Below are positions 56,564 through 64,000 of a stretch of DNA of 64,000 nucleotides, piece by piece. The DNA lies in NCBI GenBank assembly GCA_022843805.1, contig JALHMY010000031.1:1-64000 (forward strand), read 5' to 3'. Both the position numbers and the translations under genes were made by a program. Each line of letters starts with the position of its first letter. Within the stretch, counting starts at the first letter, position 1. This stretch comes from Fuerstiella sp. (GTDB lineage: Bacteria > Planctomycetota > Planctomycetia > Planctomycetales > Planctomycetaceae). The notes beneath the pieces were generated by a model that was not told the origin of the DNA, made no database searches, and worked only from the letters and a program-made list of their open reading frames with translations.

Positions 56564-56585
56564 CATGCAGCAGCGTGGCTGCATG
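56564..56585. other. Hairpin between the aldehyde dehydrogenase and gyrase A genes
   Basis: CATGCAGC-AGCGTG-GCTGCATG, perfect 8-bp stem. A TTATTTTTTG run begins about 14 nt further on, so it is not a classical terminator, but it may reduce read-through into the next gene. Confidence 0.4.
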
Positions 56586-56656
56586 CTGACTGCATTCCTT
56601 ATTTTTTGATGGCTGCCTGACGATGGCAGCTGACTGCGTGGCAAAGGACGCCTGTT

Positions 56657-59050
56657 GTGGCTCGACGACGATCTTCCGGTAAGAATGATTCCGGGCTTTT
56701 TGGTGAGGACCCATCTGCTCTCAACCCAAACGTTCAGTTTATTCCCATCAGTGAAGAAACTCGGCGTCGCTATTTGAATTACGCGGTTTCGGTAATCACT
56801 TCCCGAGCCCTGCCTGACATCCGAGACGGACTCAAGCCGGTACAAAGACGAATTCTGTACGTGATGTACGATCGACTGCGTCTGACGGCGGACAGTAAGA
56901 CAAGGAAATGTGCAAAGATTTGCGGGGATACCACTGGCTCGTTTCACCCGCACGGTGACATGTCTGTCTATGATGCACTTGTTCGAATGGCTCAGGATTT
57001 CAGTCTGAGATATCCTCTGGTGATTGGCCAGGGAAATTTTGGTTCCATTATGGGCCTTCGAGCTGCGGCGTCACGCTATACAGAGGCGAAACTGTCGAAG
57101 CTGGCGGAGAACCTGATGAGTGAACTGCGTTATCAGACGGTCGAAATGCGACCGACTTATGACGCGGCTGATCAGGAGCCTGTTGTGATGCCCTCCAGAT
57201 ATCCGGCCCTGCTGGTCAACGGCACATCCGGAATCGCCGTTGGGATGGCAACGAACATGCCGCCTCATAACCTCAGCGAAGTGACAAAGGCATGCGTGCA
57301 CCTGATCGAGAATCCGGATGCGACCGTTGCCCAGCTGATGAGATATATCAAGGGCCCCGACTTTCCTCTCGGTGGCCGCATTGTTACGGATCGCAACGCA
57401 TTGCGGGAGGCATATGAAACGGGTCGGGGAGCGATGCGGGTTCGAGGCGAATGGCGATTTGATCAGGAGGGCAAGAAGGAAATTCCCAACCGGATCATCA
57501 TCTACTCGATCCCTTATGGCGTTTCCACCGGTCCGCTGATGACGGAAATCGGCGATCTGGTTGAAGCTCGAAAGCTGCCGCAGCTGGTATCCGTCAATGA
57601 CGACACCAACGAAGAGAACGGTTTGCGCATCGCGATTGAGCTCAAATCAAAGGATGATGCAGAAGCCGTGATGGCATATTTGTTCCGCCACACGTCGCTC
57701 GAACAAAACTTCAGCTATAACGCCACATGTCTGATTCCGGACGAACGCGGTTCGCTGATTCCCCGCGTTCTGAATCTGAAGGAGCAGCTGCAGTATTTCC
57801 TGGATTTTCGTTACGAAACGGTGAGACGCCGGCTGGAGTTTCAGCTGGAACAGCTTCGTCGCCGTATCCATATTCTGGAAGGCTTTGAGATCATCTTCGA
57901 TGGGCTCGATCGAGCTCTGAAGATTATCCGAGCCAGTAGCGGGAAGAAGGATGCGGCCGCAAAGCTGATGGCCGAATTTACTCTCGATGAGCTTCAGACT
58001 GATGCTATTCTGGAATTGCAGCTTTACCGAATTTCTCGCCTTGAGATCGACAAGATCCGTGAAGAGCTGGCCGAAAAACGGGCTGAGGCTGCCGGGATTG
58101 AACAGATTCTGAAGTCAAAAACCAAAATGTGGAAGCTGATCACTTCCGAACTGGAAGCCGTTGCGAAGGAGTTTGGCGATGCTCGCAGAAGTGAACTCGG
58201 TTCCTCGGAGGAAATCGTCGAATTCGATCCTCAGGCGTACATTGTAAAAGAGAATACCAACGTTGTTGTGACAAAGGACGGCTGGATCAAACGAGTGGGG
58301 CAGCTGGCCAATGTATCTCGCACACGAGTACGCGAAGGAGACTCTGTGCTGACCGTTGTGCCGGGCAGTACTCTGGACAGCGTCGTATTCTTTTGTTCCG
58401 ATGGAGTTGCCTATACGCTGCCGATTGATCAGCTTCCGGTTTCATCCGGTTATGGAGAACCTTTGGCAAAGCGTGCCAAAATGGCGGACGGAGTTTCTGT
58501 TGTGTCGGCATTCACGACGGATACCCGGTTCGTCACCTCGCTGGAGGATTTCGGAGACGGCGTGGGCGTACTTCTGCTGGTGGCAACTCACATGGGAAAC
58601 GTGATGCGTCTGCCGTTCGAAATGTTCCGTACGCCCTCGACTCGGGCAGGACGGAAGTACTGTCGACTCAATAAAGCAGATCATGTGAGTTATGTGGCTC
58701 TGGTGAGCGAAGCGGAAACAATGTTCATGGCGTCCCGAAAGGCGAGGCTGCTGCATTTTCGCATCGACGAAATCCCTGTTCTGAACAGTGCCGGAAAAGG
58801 CGTACGAGGCATCAAACTGGAGGTCGGAGACGAGCTTCTGGGTGTCGTCCAGCTGGCCCGGCCAAGCGATACACTTCGCGTCAGAAACGAGAACGACAAA
58901 GTGCTGAGTTTCGGGCAGACCAAATATCAGGTGACATCCCGAGGCGGTCGCGGTGTAAAGACCAGTATGAGAACCGAGTTCGTGGAACTCATTCAGCCAG
59001 AAATCGAACTGACGGACTGGAGTGAAATGGGAGGCGTGGCGGAAACGTAG
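56657..59050 (+). CDS. Type IIA topoisomerase subunit A (gyrase/topo IV), divergent
   Basis: 797 residues, GTG start at 56657 behind AAAGGA. Breakage-reunion domain: [39 protein letters not shown], and the DNA-linking Tyr141 in [11 protein letters not shown]; then a coiled-coil region (about 380-500) and a six-bladed beta-pinwheel C-terminal half (about 515-780). The usual GSIDGD segment is GSIMGL here. The position equivalent to E. coli GyrA Ser83 is Met (HPHGDM), while the Asp87 equivalent is kept (VYD). The canonical GyrA box is not obvious, though SRGGRGVKT occurs near the end. No B subunit is adjacent. Could be ParC-like; gyrase versus topo IV cannot be decided here. Confidence 0.93.
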   Translation: MARRRSSGKNDSGLFGEDPSALNPNVQFIPISEETRRRYLNYAVSVITSRALPDIRDGLKPVQRRILYVMYDRLRLTADSKTRKCAKICGDTTGSFHPHGDMSVYDALVRMAQDFSLRYPLVIGQGNFGSIMGLRAAASRYTEAKLSKLAENLMSELRYQTVEMRPTYDAADQEPVVMPSRYPALLVNGTSGIAVGMATNMPPHNLSEVTKACVHLIENPDATVAQLMRYIKGPDFPLGGRIVTDRNALREAYETGRGAMRVRGEWRFDQEGKKEIPNRIIIYSIPYGVSTGPLMTEIGDLVEARKLPQLVSVNDDTNEENGLRIAIELKSKDDAEAVMAYLFRHTSLEQNFSYNATCLIPDERGSLIPRVLNLKEQLQYFLDFRYETVRRRLEFQLEQLRRRIHILEGFEIIFDGLDRALKIIRASSGKKDAAAKLMAEFTLDELQTDAILELQLYRISRLEIDKIREELAEKRAEAAGIEQILKSKTKMWKLITSELEAVAKEFGDARRSELGSSEEIVEFDPQAYIVKENTNVVVTKDGWIKRVGQLANVSRTRVREGDSVLTVVPGSTLDSVVFFCSDGVAYTLPIDQLPVSSGYGEPLAKRAKMADGVSVVSAFTTDTRFVTSLEDFGDGVGVLLLVATHMGNVMRLPFEMFRTPSTRAGRKYCRLNKADHVSYVALVSEAETMFMASRKARLLHFRIDEIPVLNSAGKGVRGIKLEVGDELLGVVQLARPSDTLRVRNENDKVLSFGQTKYQVTSRGGRGVKTSMRTEFVELIQPEIELTDWSEMGGVAET

Positions 59051-59052
59051 AT

Positions 59053-59124
59053 GATTGGTCTGATCAGTCTGATCAGTCAGATCAGTCAGATCAGTCAGAT
59101 CAGTCAGATCGGTCAGATCGGTCA
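59053..59124. repeat. 9-bp tandem repeat filling the convergent gap
   Basis: Eight consecutive 9-bp units of GATCAGTCA, with slight variation (first GATTGGTCT, then GATCAGTCT, last two GATCGGTCA), run from just after the topoisomerase stop to the stop codon of the convergent nuclease gene; the last unit's TCA is the complement of that TGA. Each unit has a GATC. A length of 3 codons per unit means unit gain or loss would not shift frame. Confidence 0.9.
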
Positions 59125-60033
59125 CTTCTGTTTCTCGGCTTCCATACGGCGCCAATCCCAGGGAGATACCGGGTCAGACCCTGCCCAAAGGCCAAGCTTT
59201 GATTCCCTCGCCTGTTTTTCACTGTTGGCCAGTTTGGAATTATCGGGGGCAAAACGAACAAAATGCCATGCGAGACCTTTCGCGACCAGATGGTCGTTTA
59301 AATGCACTTCAGGTTCGTCTTTATCTGACGTGTCGCTCCGAAAGAAGACATCTCCGATAACTTGTCCAATTCGGTCTTCTCCCTGAGTGACCACTCGCAC
59401 TGTCTTTTCCGCGACGATCAGAGAAAGCGCTTCGCGGGACTGTGAGCCGAATGGCTGGTTCATTTCAGGAGCATCAATACCATTCAGTCGGATTCGGAAT
59501 TTTTTTCCATTGGCTGCAAGCAGTTCGATCGCATCGCCGTCAGGAACATTCAGCACCCTGCCAGAAAGCTCGGCACCCTTTGGAAGTTCTTTACGGTATT
59601 CAGCAAGATAATGAGTCGAGTCGGGGGCCGATTTGAACTCGGTTGGAAATGCCTTTCCGGTGACATCATAACAGACCCGTAACAGGTCGGGTTTTGTCAG
59701 TTCAAAGATGGCCAGAAGAGTCTTCCCCATATTCGGGCCAACAGTTCCGGTAATCGTCATACGGTGCGGTTTCGTGGAAAAATCCAGAACGCACGTCCCC
59801 TTATCCGGCTGGCCATTCACAGTGACCGAATACTGATCTCCGGAGAGTTTCAGCACGACACTGTCACGAAACTCTTTAGGCAGCTCTTTCCCGCCCAGAA
59901 CCGCGGAGACTGGATGCCAAATGCCATCGGTTCCGTCCGTGGGCTGATCTCCCAGCAGCCTCTGACTGCCAAAAAGGAGACTGCCAAAAAGGATGGCCAA
60001 AACTGCAACCGGCACCGCTGAAAAACGACTCAT
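59122..60033 (-). CDS. Secreted TIGR03067-like domain fused to a staphylococcal-nuclease-like domain
   Basis: 303 residues from ATG 60033 (MSRFSAVPVAVLAILFGSLLF); the ATG at 60060 is possible. After the signal peptide comes a TIGR03067-type domain (about 30-150: GIWHPVSAVLGGKELP ... YSVTVNGQPDKGTCVLDFSTKPHRMTI ... LLRVCYD), a lipocalin-like planctomycete domain. Then an SNase domain follows (about 165-290: GRVLNVPDGDAIELL, FRIRLNGIDAPEMNQPFG, VYR-type segment replaced by DRIGQVIGDVF, LVAKGLAWHF). The catalytic Asp/Arg/Glu pattern (DGD, RLNGIDAPE) is mostly present. Likely a secreted nuclease; the role of the fused domain is unknown. Confidence 0.85.
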   Translation of the reverse strand: MSRFSAVPVAVLAILFGSLLFGSQRLLGDQPTDGTDGIWHPVSAVLGGKELPKEFRDSVVLKLSGDQYSVTVNGQPDKGTCVLDFSTKPHRMTITGTVGPNMGKTLLAIFELTKPDLLRVCYDVTGKAFPTEFKSAPDSTHYLAEYRKELPKGAELSGRVLNVPDGDAIELLAANGKKFRIRLNGIDAPEMNQPFGSQSREALSLIVAEKTVRVVTQGEDRIGQVIGDVFFRSDTSDKDEPEVHLNDHLVAKGLAWHFVRFAPDNSKLANSEKQARESKLGLWAGSDPVSPWDWRRMEAEKQK

Positions 60034-60154
60034 GACGTGCTTCCTTCTATACCTGGTCATGACATAACGCTCAGAGATGATAGACGCTGCATCGAGCGTC
60101 CGCCACCAACCACGTAGCAGCGTCCCCCGAGACGCTGGAATCGGCGTCAGATAA

Positions 60155-60210
60155 TAAGTGTCGCCTTTTGCTCCGCAAGAGAACGCTCTTTCGCGGAGCG
60201 AAAGGCTACT
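60155..60210. repeat. Second copy of the CGCGGAGCGAAAG palindromic repeat
   Basis: TCGCCTTTTGCTCCGCAAGA pairs with TCTTTCGCGGAGCGAAAGGC around a short loop. The right arm AACGCTCTTTCGCGGAGCGA and the left flank (AATAAGTGTCGCC) match the element at 4324-4435 in sequence and order, so both belong to one dispersed family. Confidence 0.8.
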
Positions 60211-60245
60211 ATGGCGGAAACTTATTGTTTTTCCAGCTGGCTGAT

Positions 60246-62108
60246 CTATTCCTTGCCGGTATGGCAGAGTTCGCAGTTGGCTGTCATCGACTGTGGATTC
60301 ATGCGATGGTGGTCAGCCTGATACGGAGTGAGTTCACTATGACATTGCCGACAGTCTCGCCCCTGCTCTTCCGTGGTTCTGTGAACCTTTTGAAAATGCC
60401 AGTATCCTTCACGATCTTCTGCGAGCAGTTCCTGCATGTTATGACAATCCCTGCAGCCTGATTGATTCAGGGGTTTTGCAGTTGGTTTCAGTGTAAGCTC
60501 CTTTAACAGTGATTTTGCAGCAACTCTGCCTGTAACGATACAGGGGCCCAGAAATGTGCCTTCCAGAGCGGCTTTGCCGTTGATGCCCGCCAGGCCCGTC
60601 AGTTCTCCCACTGCGTATAGTCCCGGAATCGTTTTTTTCTGAGCATCAAGAACGCGACATTCCAGATCGATGGCCACACCTCCCATGCTTTTTCTTGTCA
60701 GGGGAAAGGTCTGCATGGCATAAAATGGAGGGACACTGATTTTTGGTGAAGTATTGTTGGAGAACTCGGACTTTCCCGGACCAAATCTTCCGAAGTCGGT
60801 GTCTTCGCCTTTTTCTACCATTTCGTTGTAACGAGAAATCGTCGCCTGCAAATTCGCAGCTGGCAGCCCGGCTTTGGCAGCCAGTTCCTCCAGAGAGTCA
60901 GCTCGAGCGACAAGTTCGGGATTTTGCAGAATCAAAGCATCCACCTTTTTGAAGTCTGCCCAGTCTGAACCGGAGACAATGAAAAAAGGCTTTGAAGCTT
61001 CATCGAAGATGCACCAGCAGGTGGCATCCTGTTGTTTCAGCAACACCGGCATGACTTCTTTTGCCCACCCGTGAAAGTTGGCAAACCGTCGTCCTTCAGA
61101 ATTCACGAGAATTCCGTAAAGGTTCGTCGCATTTAATCCTCGATCCGTCCCGGGATATCGAGGATCCGGAAGCCCGGTAAAATAATTCCATTGATAGTCC
61201 ATGCGGGATAGTTCGCCGCCGACGGTTTGGGCGAGTTTGTGTCCGAGTCCGATTGAGTGTCTTCCCGATCCGGCCAGAATACGATCGGGAAAGCGAAACT
61301 CGGCTGGCCAGAATTCGCGCACCATCTCCAGATTACTCTGAAAACCACCTGTCGCCAGAATCACCGCACGACTTCGAAGTTCTCGTACCTGCCCACTTCG
61401 AACGTCGCGGACGACAACGCCTGAGACTCGCCCGTCCTGCTGCAAGAGCCGTTCAACCTGACTGTTCCATTCGAACGAGACGTTCTCCAGTTCGAGGCAC
61501 GCGCGATAAATCGGCGTCACCAGTCCGATTCCGCGACCCTCCGGCTGATGTTCCCGGGATACACTGTTTCCGGACGACGAGACAACTCCCGAAAAACGAA
61601 CACCCAGTTCAGTCAGCCAGTCGTAAATGTCGCGACGGGAGTTGTCGACATAATATCGAACCCAGTCGGTTGCAGGATCGTCACCCCAGCGATGAAAATC
61701 CTGAAATGCCAGTTCAGGAGAATCCCGGATGCCCGCGAGTTCCTGAACGGGTGATGCCACGATGCTGACACTTCCCTGGGACATCACGGCATGTCCGCCG
61801 AATACGGAACTCATGTCAGCCACAGTGACTCGGGCACCGGCTCGACCGAGCTCCAGTGCCGCTGAGAGTCCGGAAATTCCAGCCCCTACGATAATGACGT
61901 CGTCCAGTCGTCTCTGTACTTCAACATCACTGTCATTCGAACCACCGTTACCGACATCTGACACTGTATTTCTCTGGTCACTCGATCCTTTGGAATTCCC
62001 GGATTCCCCAATTGTGCGGGTGCTTTTCCCCGGCGATGACCAGCCCAGCATTGCGGCAACCAGCAGCAGCGAGACCGTTGCGAGAACCGAGTTTTTCAGT
62101 AAGACCAT
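60246..62108 (-). CDS. FAD-dependent flavocytochrome c-like reductase with C-terminal tri-heme segment
   Basis: 620 residues. The N-terminus is a signal peptide or anchor (VLATVSLLLVAAMLGW), then a polar linker (about 25-68). The fumarate-reductase/succinate-dehydrogenase flavoprotein domain starts with the Rossmann motif VIIVGAGISGLSAALELGRAGA and ends with ALEGTFLGPCIVTGRVAAKSL. The C-terminal 70 residues carry three CxxCH heme sites (CRDCH, CRQCH, CELCH). In Shewanella-type flavocytochrome c the heme domain is N-terminal with four hemes; here it is C-terminal with three. Probably a periplasmic, electron-accepting reductase of an unsaturated acid; the substrate is unknown. Starts 6 bp after the queF stop on the same strand. 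Confidence 0.9.
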   Translation of the reverse strand: MVLLKNSVLATVSLLLVAAMLGWSSPGKSTRTIGESGNSKGSSDQRNTVSDVGNGGSNDSDVEVQRRLDDVIIVGAGISGLSAALELGRAGARVTVADMSSVFGGHAVMSQGSVSIVASPVQELAGIRDSPELAFQDFHRWGDDPATDWVRYYVDNSRRDIYDWLTELGVRFSGVVSSSGNSVSREHQPEGRGIGLVTPIYRACLELENVSFEWNSQVERLLQQDGRVSGVVVRDVRSGQVRELRSRAVILATGGFQSNLEMVREFWPAEFRFPDRILAGSGRHSIGLGHKLAQTVGGELSRMDYQWNYFTGLPDPRYPGTDRGLNATNLYGILVNSEGRRFANFHGWAKEVMPVLLKQQDATCWCIFDEASKPFFIVSGSDWADFKKVDALILQNPELVARADSLEELAAKAGLPAANLQATISRYNEMVEKGEDTDFGRFGPGKSEFSNNTSPKISVPPFYAMQTFPLTRKSMGGVAIDLECRVLDAQKKTIPGLYAVGELTGLAGINGKAALEGTFLGPCIVTGRVAAKSLLKELTLKPTAKPLNQSGCRDCHNMQELLAEDREGYWHFQKVHRTTEEQGRDCRQCHSELTPYQADHHRMNPQSMTANCELCHTGKE

Positions 62109-62114
62109 AAAAAT

Positions 62115-62495
62115 TTATGCCTGTGGTCGTTTGCCATGTTCCACAATGACCGTTGTCCGAATTCCTCCGCGAGGAGTAAACGCGGCATCAATGCGCATCC
62201 ATCTTGGGCGGGTCACTGCGACCAGATCGTCCAGAATCAGGTTGGTTACCCGTTCATAAAATGCTCCGTGGTTACGATACTGCTGCAGATAAAGCTTTAG
62301 TGACTTCAGTTCAAAACACTGACGGTCAGCGATATAAGTGATGGTCAGCGTGCCAAAATCCGGCTGTCCGGTTTTTGGACAAAGTGACGTAAACTCAGGG
62401 CAAACAGTCTCAATCACATAATTACGATCGGGAAACGGATTGTCGAACGTTTCCAGAGTGTCACGGGACGGGTCAGACAAAGAAATCGACATCAA
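62115..62495 (-). CDS. queF: NADPH-dependent 7-cyano-7-deazaguanine (preQ0) reductase
   Basis: 126 residues, single-domain type I QueF. It reduces preQ0 to preQ1 in queuosine biosynthesis. The thioimide-forming Cys39 in [13 protein letters not shown] and Glu62 in [10 protein letters not shown] are present, as is NHGAFYERV. Alternative start one codon later (62492). Immediately upstream of the flavocytochrome gene on the same strand, although no functional link is obvious; no other que genes are seen. Confidence 0.95.
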   Translation of the reverse strand: MMSISLSDPSRDTLETFDNPFPDRNYVIETVCPEFTSLCPKTGQPDFGTLTITYIADRQCFELKSLKLYLQQYRNHGAFYERVTNLILDDLVAVTRPRWMRIDAAFTPRGGIRTTVIVEHGKRPQA

Positions 62496-62594
62496 AAATC
62501 TCTTTCAGTTTGAAAGTTGAACATCCGCGCAGAAGAAAACGGCGGACAATTTCACAATTTACCGCAGAACACCGCGAAAACGAGCGGTTCTACG

Positions 62595-64000
62595 ATGATT
62601 CCACGATTTGACAAGCTGACAGATTCAGAAAAACTGGCCAACACAGCTCTGCTCGCGGATCTGGGATTTGAGACTCCGGATTCGGCCGTACAGATGCTGA
62701 TGCGAATTCGTCGCTTCTGGCTGAGCGTTCAGGAGACACAAACAGGAACCATATCGCCCGATAATTCAGGAAGGTCGGTCATTTCGGAACAGCCGATGAA
62801 CGTCCTGCCGGTTCCTTCCGGACCGGTCTGGTATGACATGCTGCTAAGGGTGCTGAGAGAGGCGCCGTTGCGCGACATCGTTCTGGGAGTTGTCGAACAG
62901 TTCATTCGAAACGCATCGGAGCAATTTAATCCGTATGAGATGTTTGAGCAGACACCCAGAGCGCTGGACGTACTGGCAAGAGTTGCGTGTGGGAGTCCTT
63001 TTCTCACTCAAACGCTGCTCGCTGATCCTGCATGCCTGACATCCCTGACCACAGGCGGTCGAACGGCGGAAATGAAATCTCGAGATCAATTCGTTAGTGA
63101 AGCGGAAGCAGCGATTTCTGTCGGCGCGACGAGGCGACAAAATCTTACAGAACTTCGCCGATTCCAGCGTCGTGAAATGCTGCGAATTGGTATGTGTGAT
63201 GCATTCGGGCTGCTGGACCTGCGTTTTGTTACTCTTCAGTTGTCACTTCTTGCGGATGCAATGGTTCAGGTCTGTCTGAACCTCGCCGCCAGGGAATGCG
63301 GTGAAAATCCGGATAGTCTGGCCGTGGTGGGGCTCGGCAAACACGGCGGGGAAGAGTTGAATTACAGTTCGGACATCGACCTTATTCTCATTGCTCGAAG
63401 CGACTCTTCGGGAATTCAACGGCTTGCCCGACTAACGATTGATGGGCTTTCTGACAATTTGCCGCCTGGTTTTCTTTACCGCGTTGACCTCAGACTGCGT
63501 CCGTGGGGAGATGCGGGGCCGCTTGTGACCACGTCCGAATCGTATTCCCATTACCTGCGATCGGATGCGGCATTGTGGGAAAAGCAGGCGCTGCTAAAAG
63601 CTCGAACAGTTGCCGGCAATGCCATAATCGGGCGGAATTTTCTGGAAACGATTCGACCTCTGCTGCTCCTGGAGACTCCCGAATACGTGCGCACCAGCAT
63701 TCAGCTGATGAAGGAACGAATCGAATCACGCCTGCGACAGCGAGGAAAACTGAATTCCGAAGTGAAGCTTGGGATCGGCTCAATTCGTGATGTTGAGTTT
63801 CTGGTTCAGTGTCTTCAGCTGACTCATGGTCGCGAAGAGCCTCGCATTCTGAGTTTTAATACGCTCGATTCGCTGGTCAGGCTGGCGGAATTTGGGCTGC
63901 TGAGTGCCGCCTGGTATCGACAACTTCGGGAAGGCTACGTATTTCTGAGAACTCTGGAACATTCGCTGCAATTATTGCATAACCAGCAAACACACGAAGT
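62595..64000 (+). CDS. glnE: Bifunctional glutamine synthetase adenylyltransferase/deadenylase, 5' part
   Basis: Open from ATG 62595 to the window edge (468 codons seen of an expected roughly 950). The N-terminal nucleotidyltransferase motif VGLGKHGGEELNYSSDIDLI (about residues 246-265, with G-G-E-L and S-D-I-D-L) is diagnostic; RVDLRLRPWGDAGPLV, LWEKQALLKARTVAG and GSIRDVEFLVQ follow, all typical of GlnE. This half removes AMP from glutamine synthetase; the adenylylating half lies beyond the window. The start is weakly defined, with no strong ribosome site. Divergent from queF with a 99-bp gap. Confidence 0.95.
   Translation, partial: MIPRFDKLTDSEKLANTALLADLGFETPDSAVQMLMRIRRFWLSVQETQTGTISPDNSGRSVISEQPMNVLPVPSGPVWYDMLLRVLREAPLRDIVLGVVEQFIRNASEQFNPYEMFEQTPRALDVLARVACGSPFLTQTLLADPACLTSLTTGGRTAEMKSRDQFVSEAEAAISVGATRRQNLTELRRFQRREMLRIGMCDAFGLLDLRFVTLQLSLLADAMVQVCLNLAARECGENPDSLAVVGLGKHGGEELNYSSDIDLILIARSDSSGIQRLARLTIDGLSDNLPPGFLYRVDLRLRPWGDAGPLVTTSESYSHYLRSDAALWEKQALLKARTVAGNAIIGRNFLETIRPLLLLETPEYVRTSIQLMKERIESRLRQRGKLNSEVKLGIGSIRDVEFLVQCLQLTHGREEPRILSFNTLDSLVRLAEFGLLSAAWYRQLREGYVFLRTLEHSLQLLHNQQTHE

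Noticed and set aside
58442-59155. Antisense ORF with DLTDLTDLTDQTDQT tract
   Set aside because: The tract is only the 9-bp tandem repeat translated; the rest is antisense to the topoisomerase gene.

Overview
The window looks like a chromosomal segment of a planctomycete. The basis is a set of lineage-typical families: a DUF1587/1592/1588/1585 cytochrome-like protein paired with a DUF1552 protein, a PSCyt1-DUF1549-DUF1553 protein, a DUF1501 protein, a TIGR03067-like domain fused to a nuclease, and a giant secreted protein that begins with an LEPR-XLL-type element (RTEELENRALLTA). Several housekeeping genes (polA, rpsU, acnA, ald, queF, glnE, a gyrase/topo IV A subunit) are scattered among accessory genes on both strands. 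I see no rRNA or tRNA gene and no CRISPR array. I cannot fix the genus from sequence alone.

Left 6.7 kb (1-6677) is a worn accessory zone: palindromic repeat clusters, a broken DUF1223-like gene, an ORF with an in-frame amber codon, and what I consider the most interesting locus, an RNA-repair operon. It reads kinase (P-loop) > Thg1-like 3'-5' polymerase > RNA ligase > FCP1/NIF-type HAD phosphatase, with overlapping or tightly spaced genes. The kinase and Thg1 genes look intact. The ligase stops at its nucleotidyl-lysine motif because a deletion fuses it to the phosphatase, and the phosphatase is split by a 264-bp MITE-like element with terminal inverted repeats. A relative of one arm of that element recurs at 24116-24172, where it provides the stop codon of a hybrid histidine kinase.

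6678-14 kb carries the PSCyt/DUF1552 pair (+) converging on a large PSCyt1/DUF1549/DUF1553 protein (-). 14-23 kb is one 2,937-residue cyclic beta-1,2-glucan synthase-like protein (GT84 + GH94). 23-28.3 kb is a signalling block: a hybrid histidine kinase, a response regulator whose C-terminus is an MpsC/DUF2294 domain, a stand-alone MpsC/DUF2294 protein facing them, and a transglutaminase-like protein. A 50-bp perfect palindrome with a T-run forms a terminator just in front of the kinase start. 28.6-33.3 kb holds a DUF1501 protein, DNA polymerase I with an apparently dead proofreading domain, and rpsU.

33.4-43.1 kb is a 3,203-residue secreted beta-helix/PPC/PKD/Fn3-like protein with its own terminator. 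43.5-48.4 kb carries a one-TM protein of unknown function, a GroES-like protein, an Mpo1/DUF962-like protein, a TolC-family lipoprotein and a small histone H1-like basic protein. 48.4-64 kb carries aconitase, a planctomycete-type membrane protein, alanine dehydrogenase followed by an ALDH7-type (piperideine-6-carboxylate/aminoadipate semialdehyde) dehydrogenase, a divergent gyrase/topo IV A subunit, a TIGR03067-SNase fusion, a tri-heme flavocytochrome c-like reductase, queF and the first 468 codons of glnE, which runs off the right edge. All functional calls come from reading motifs by eye; no database search was run.
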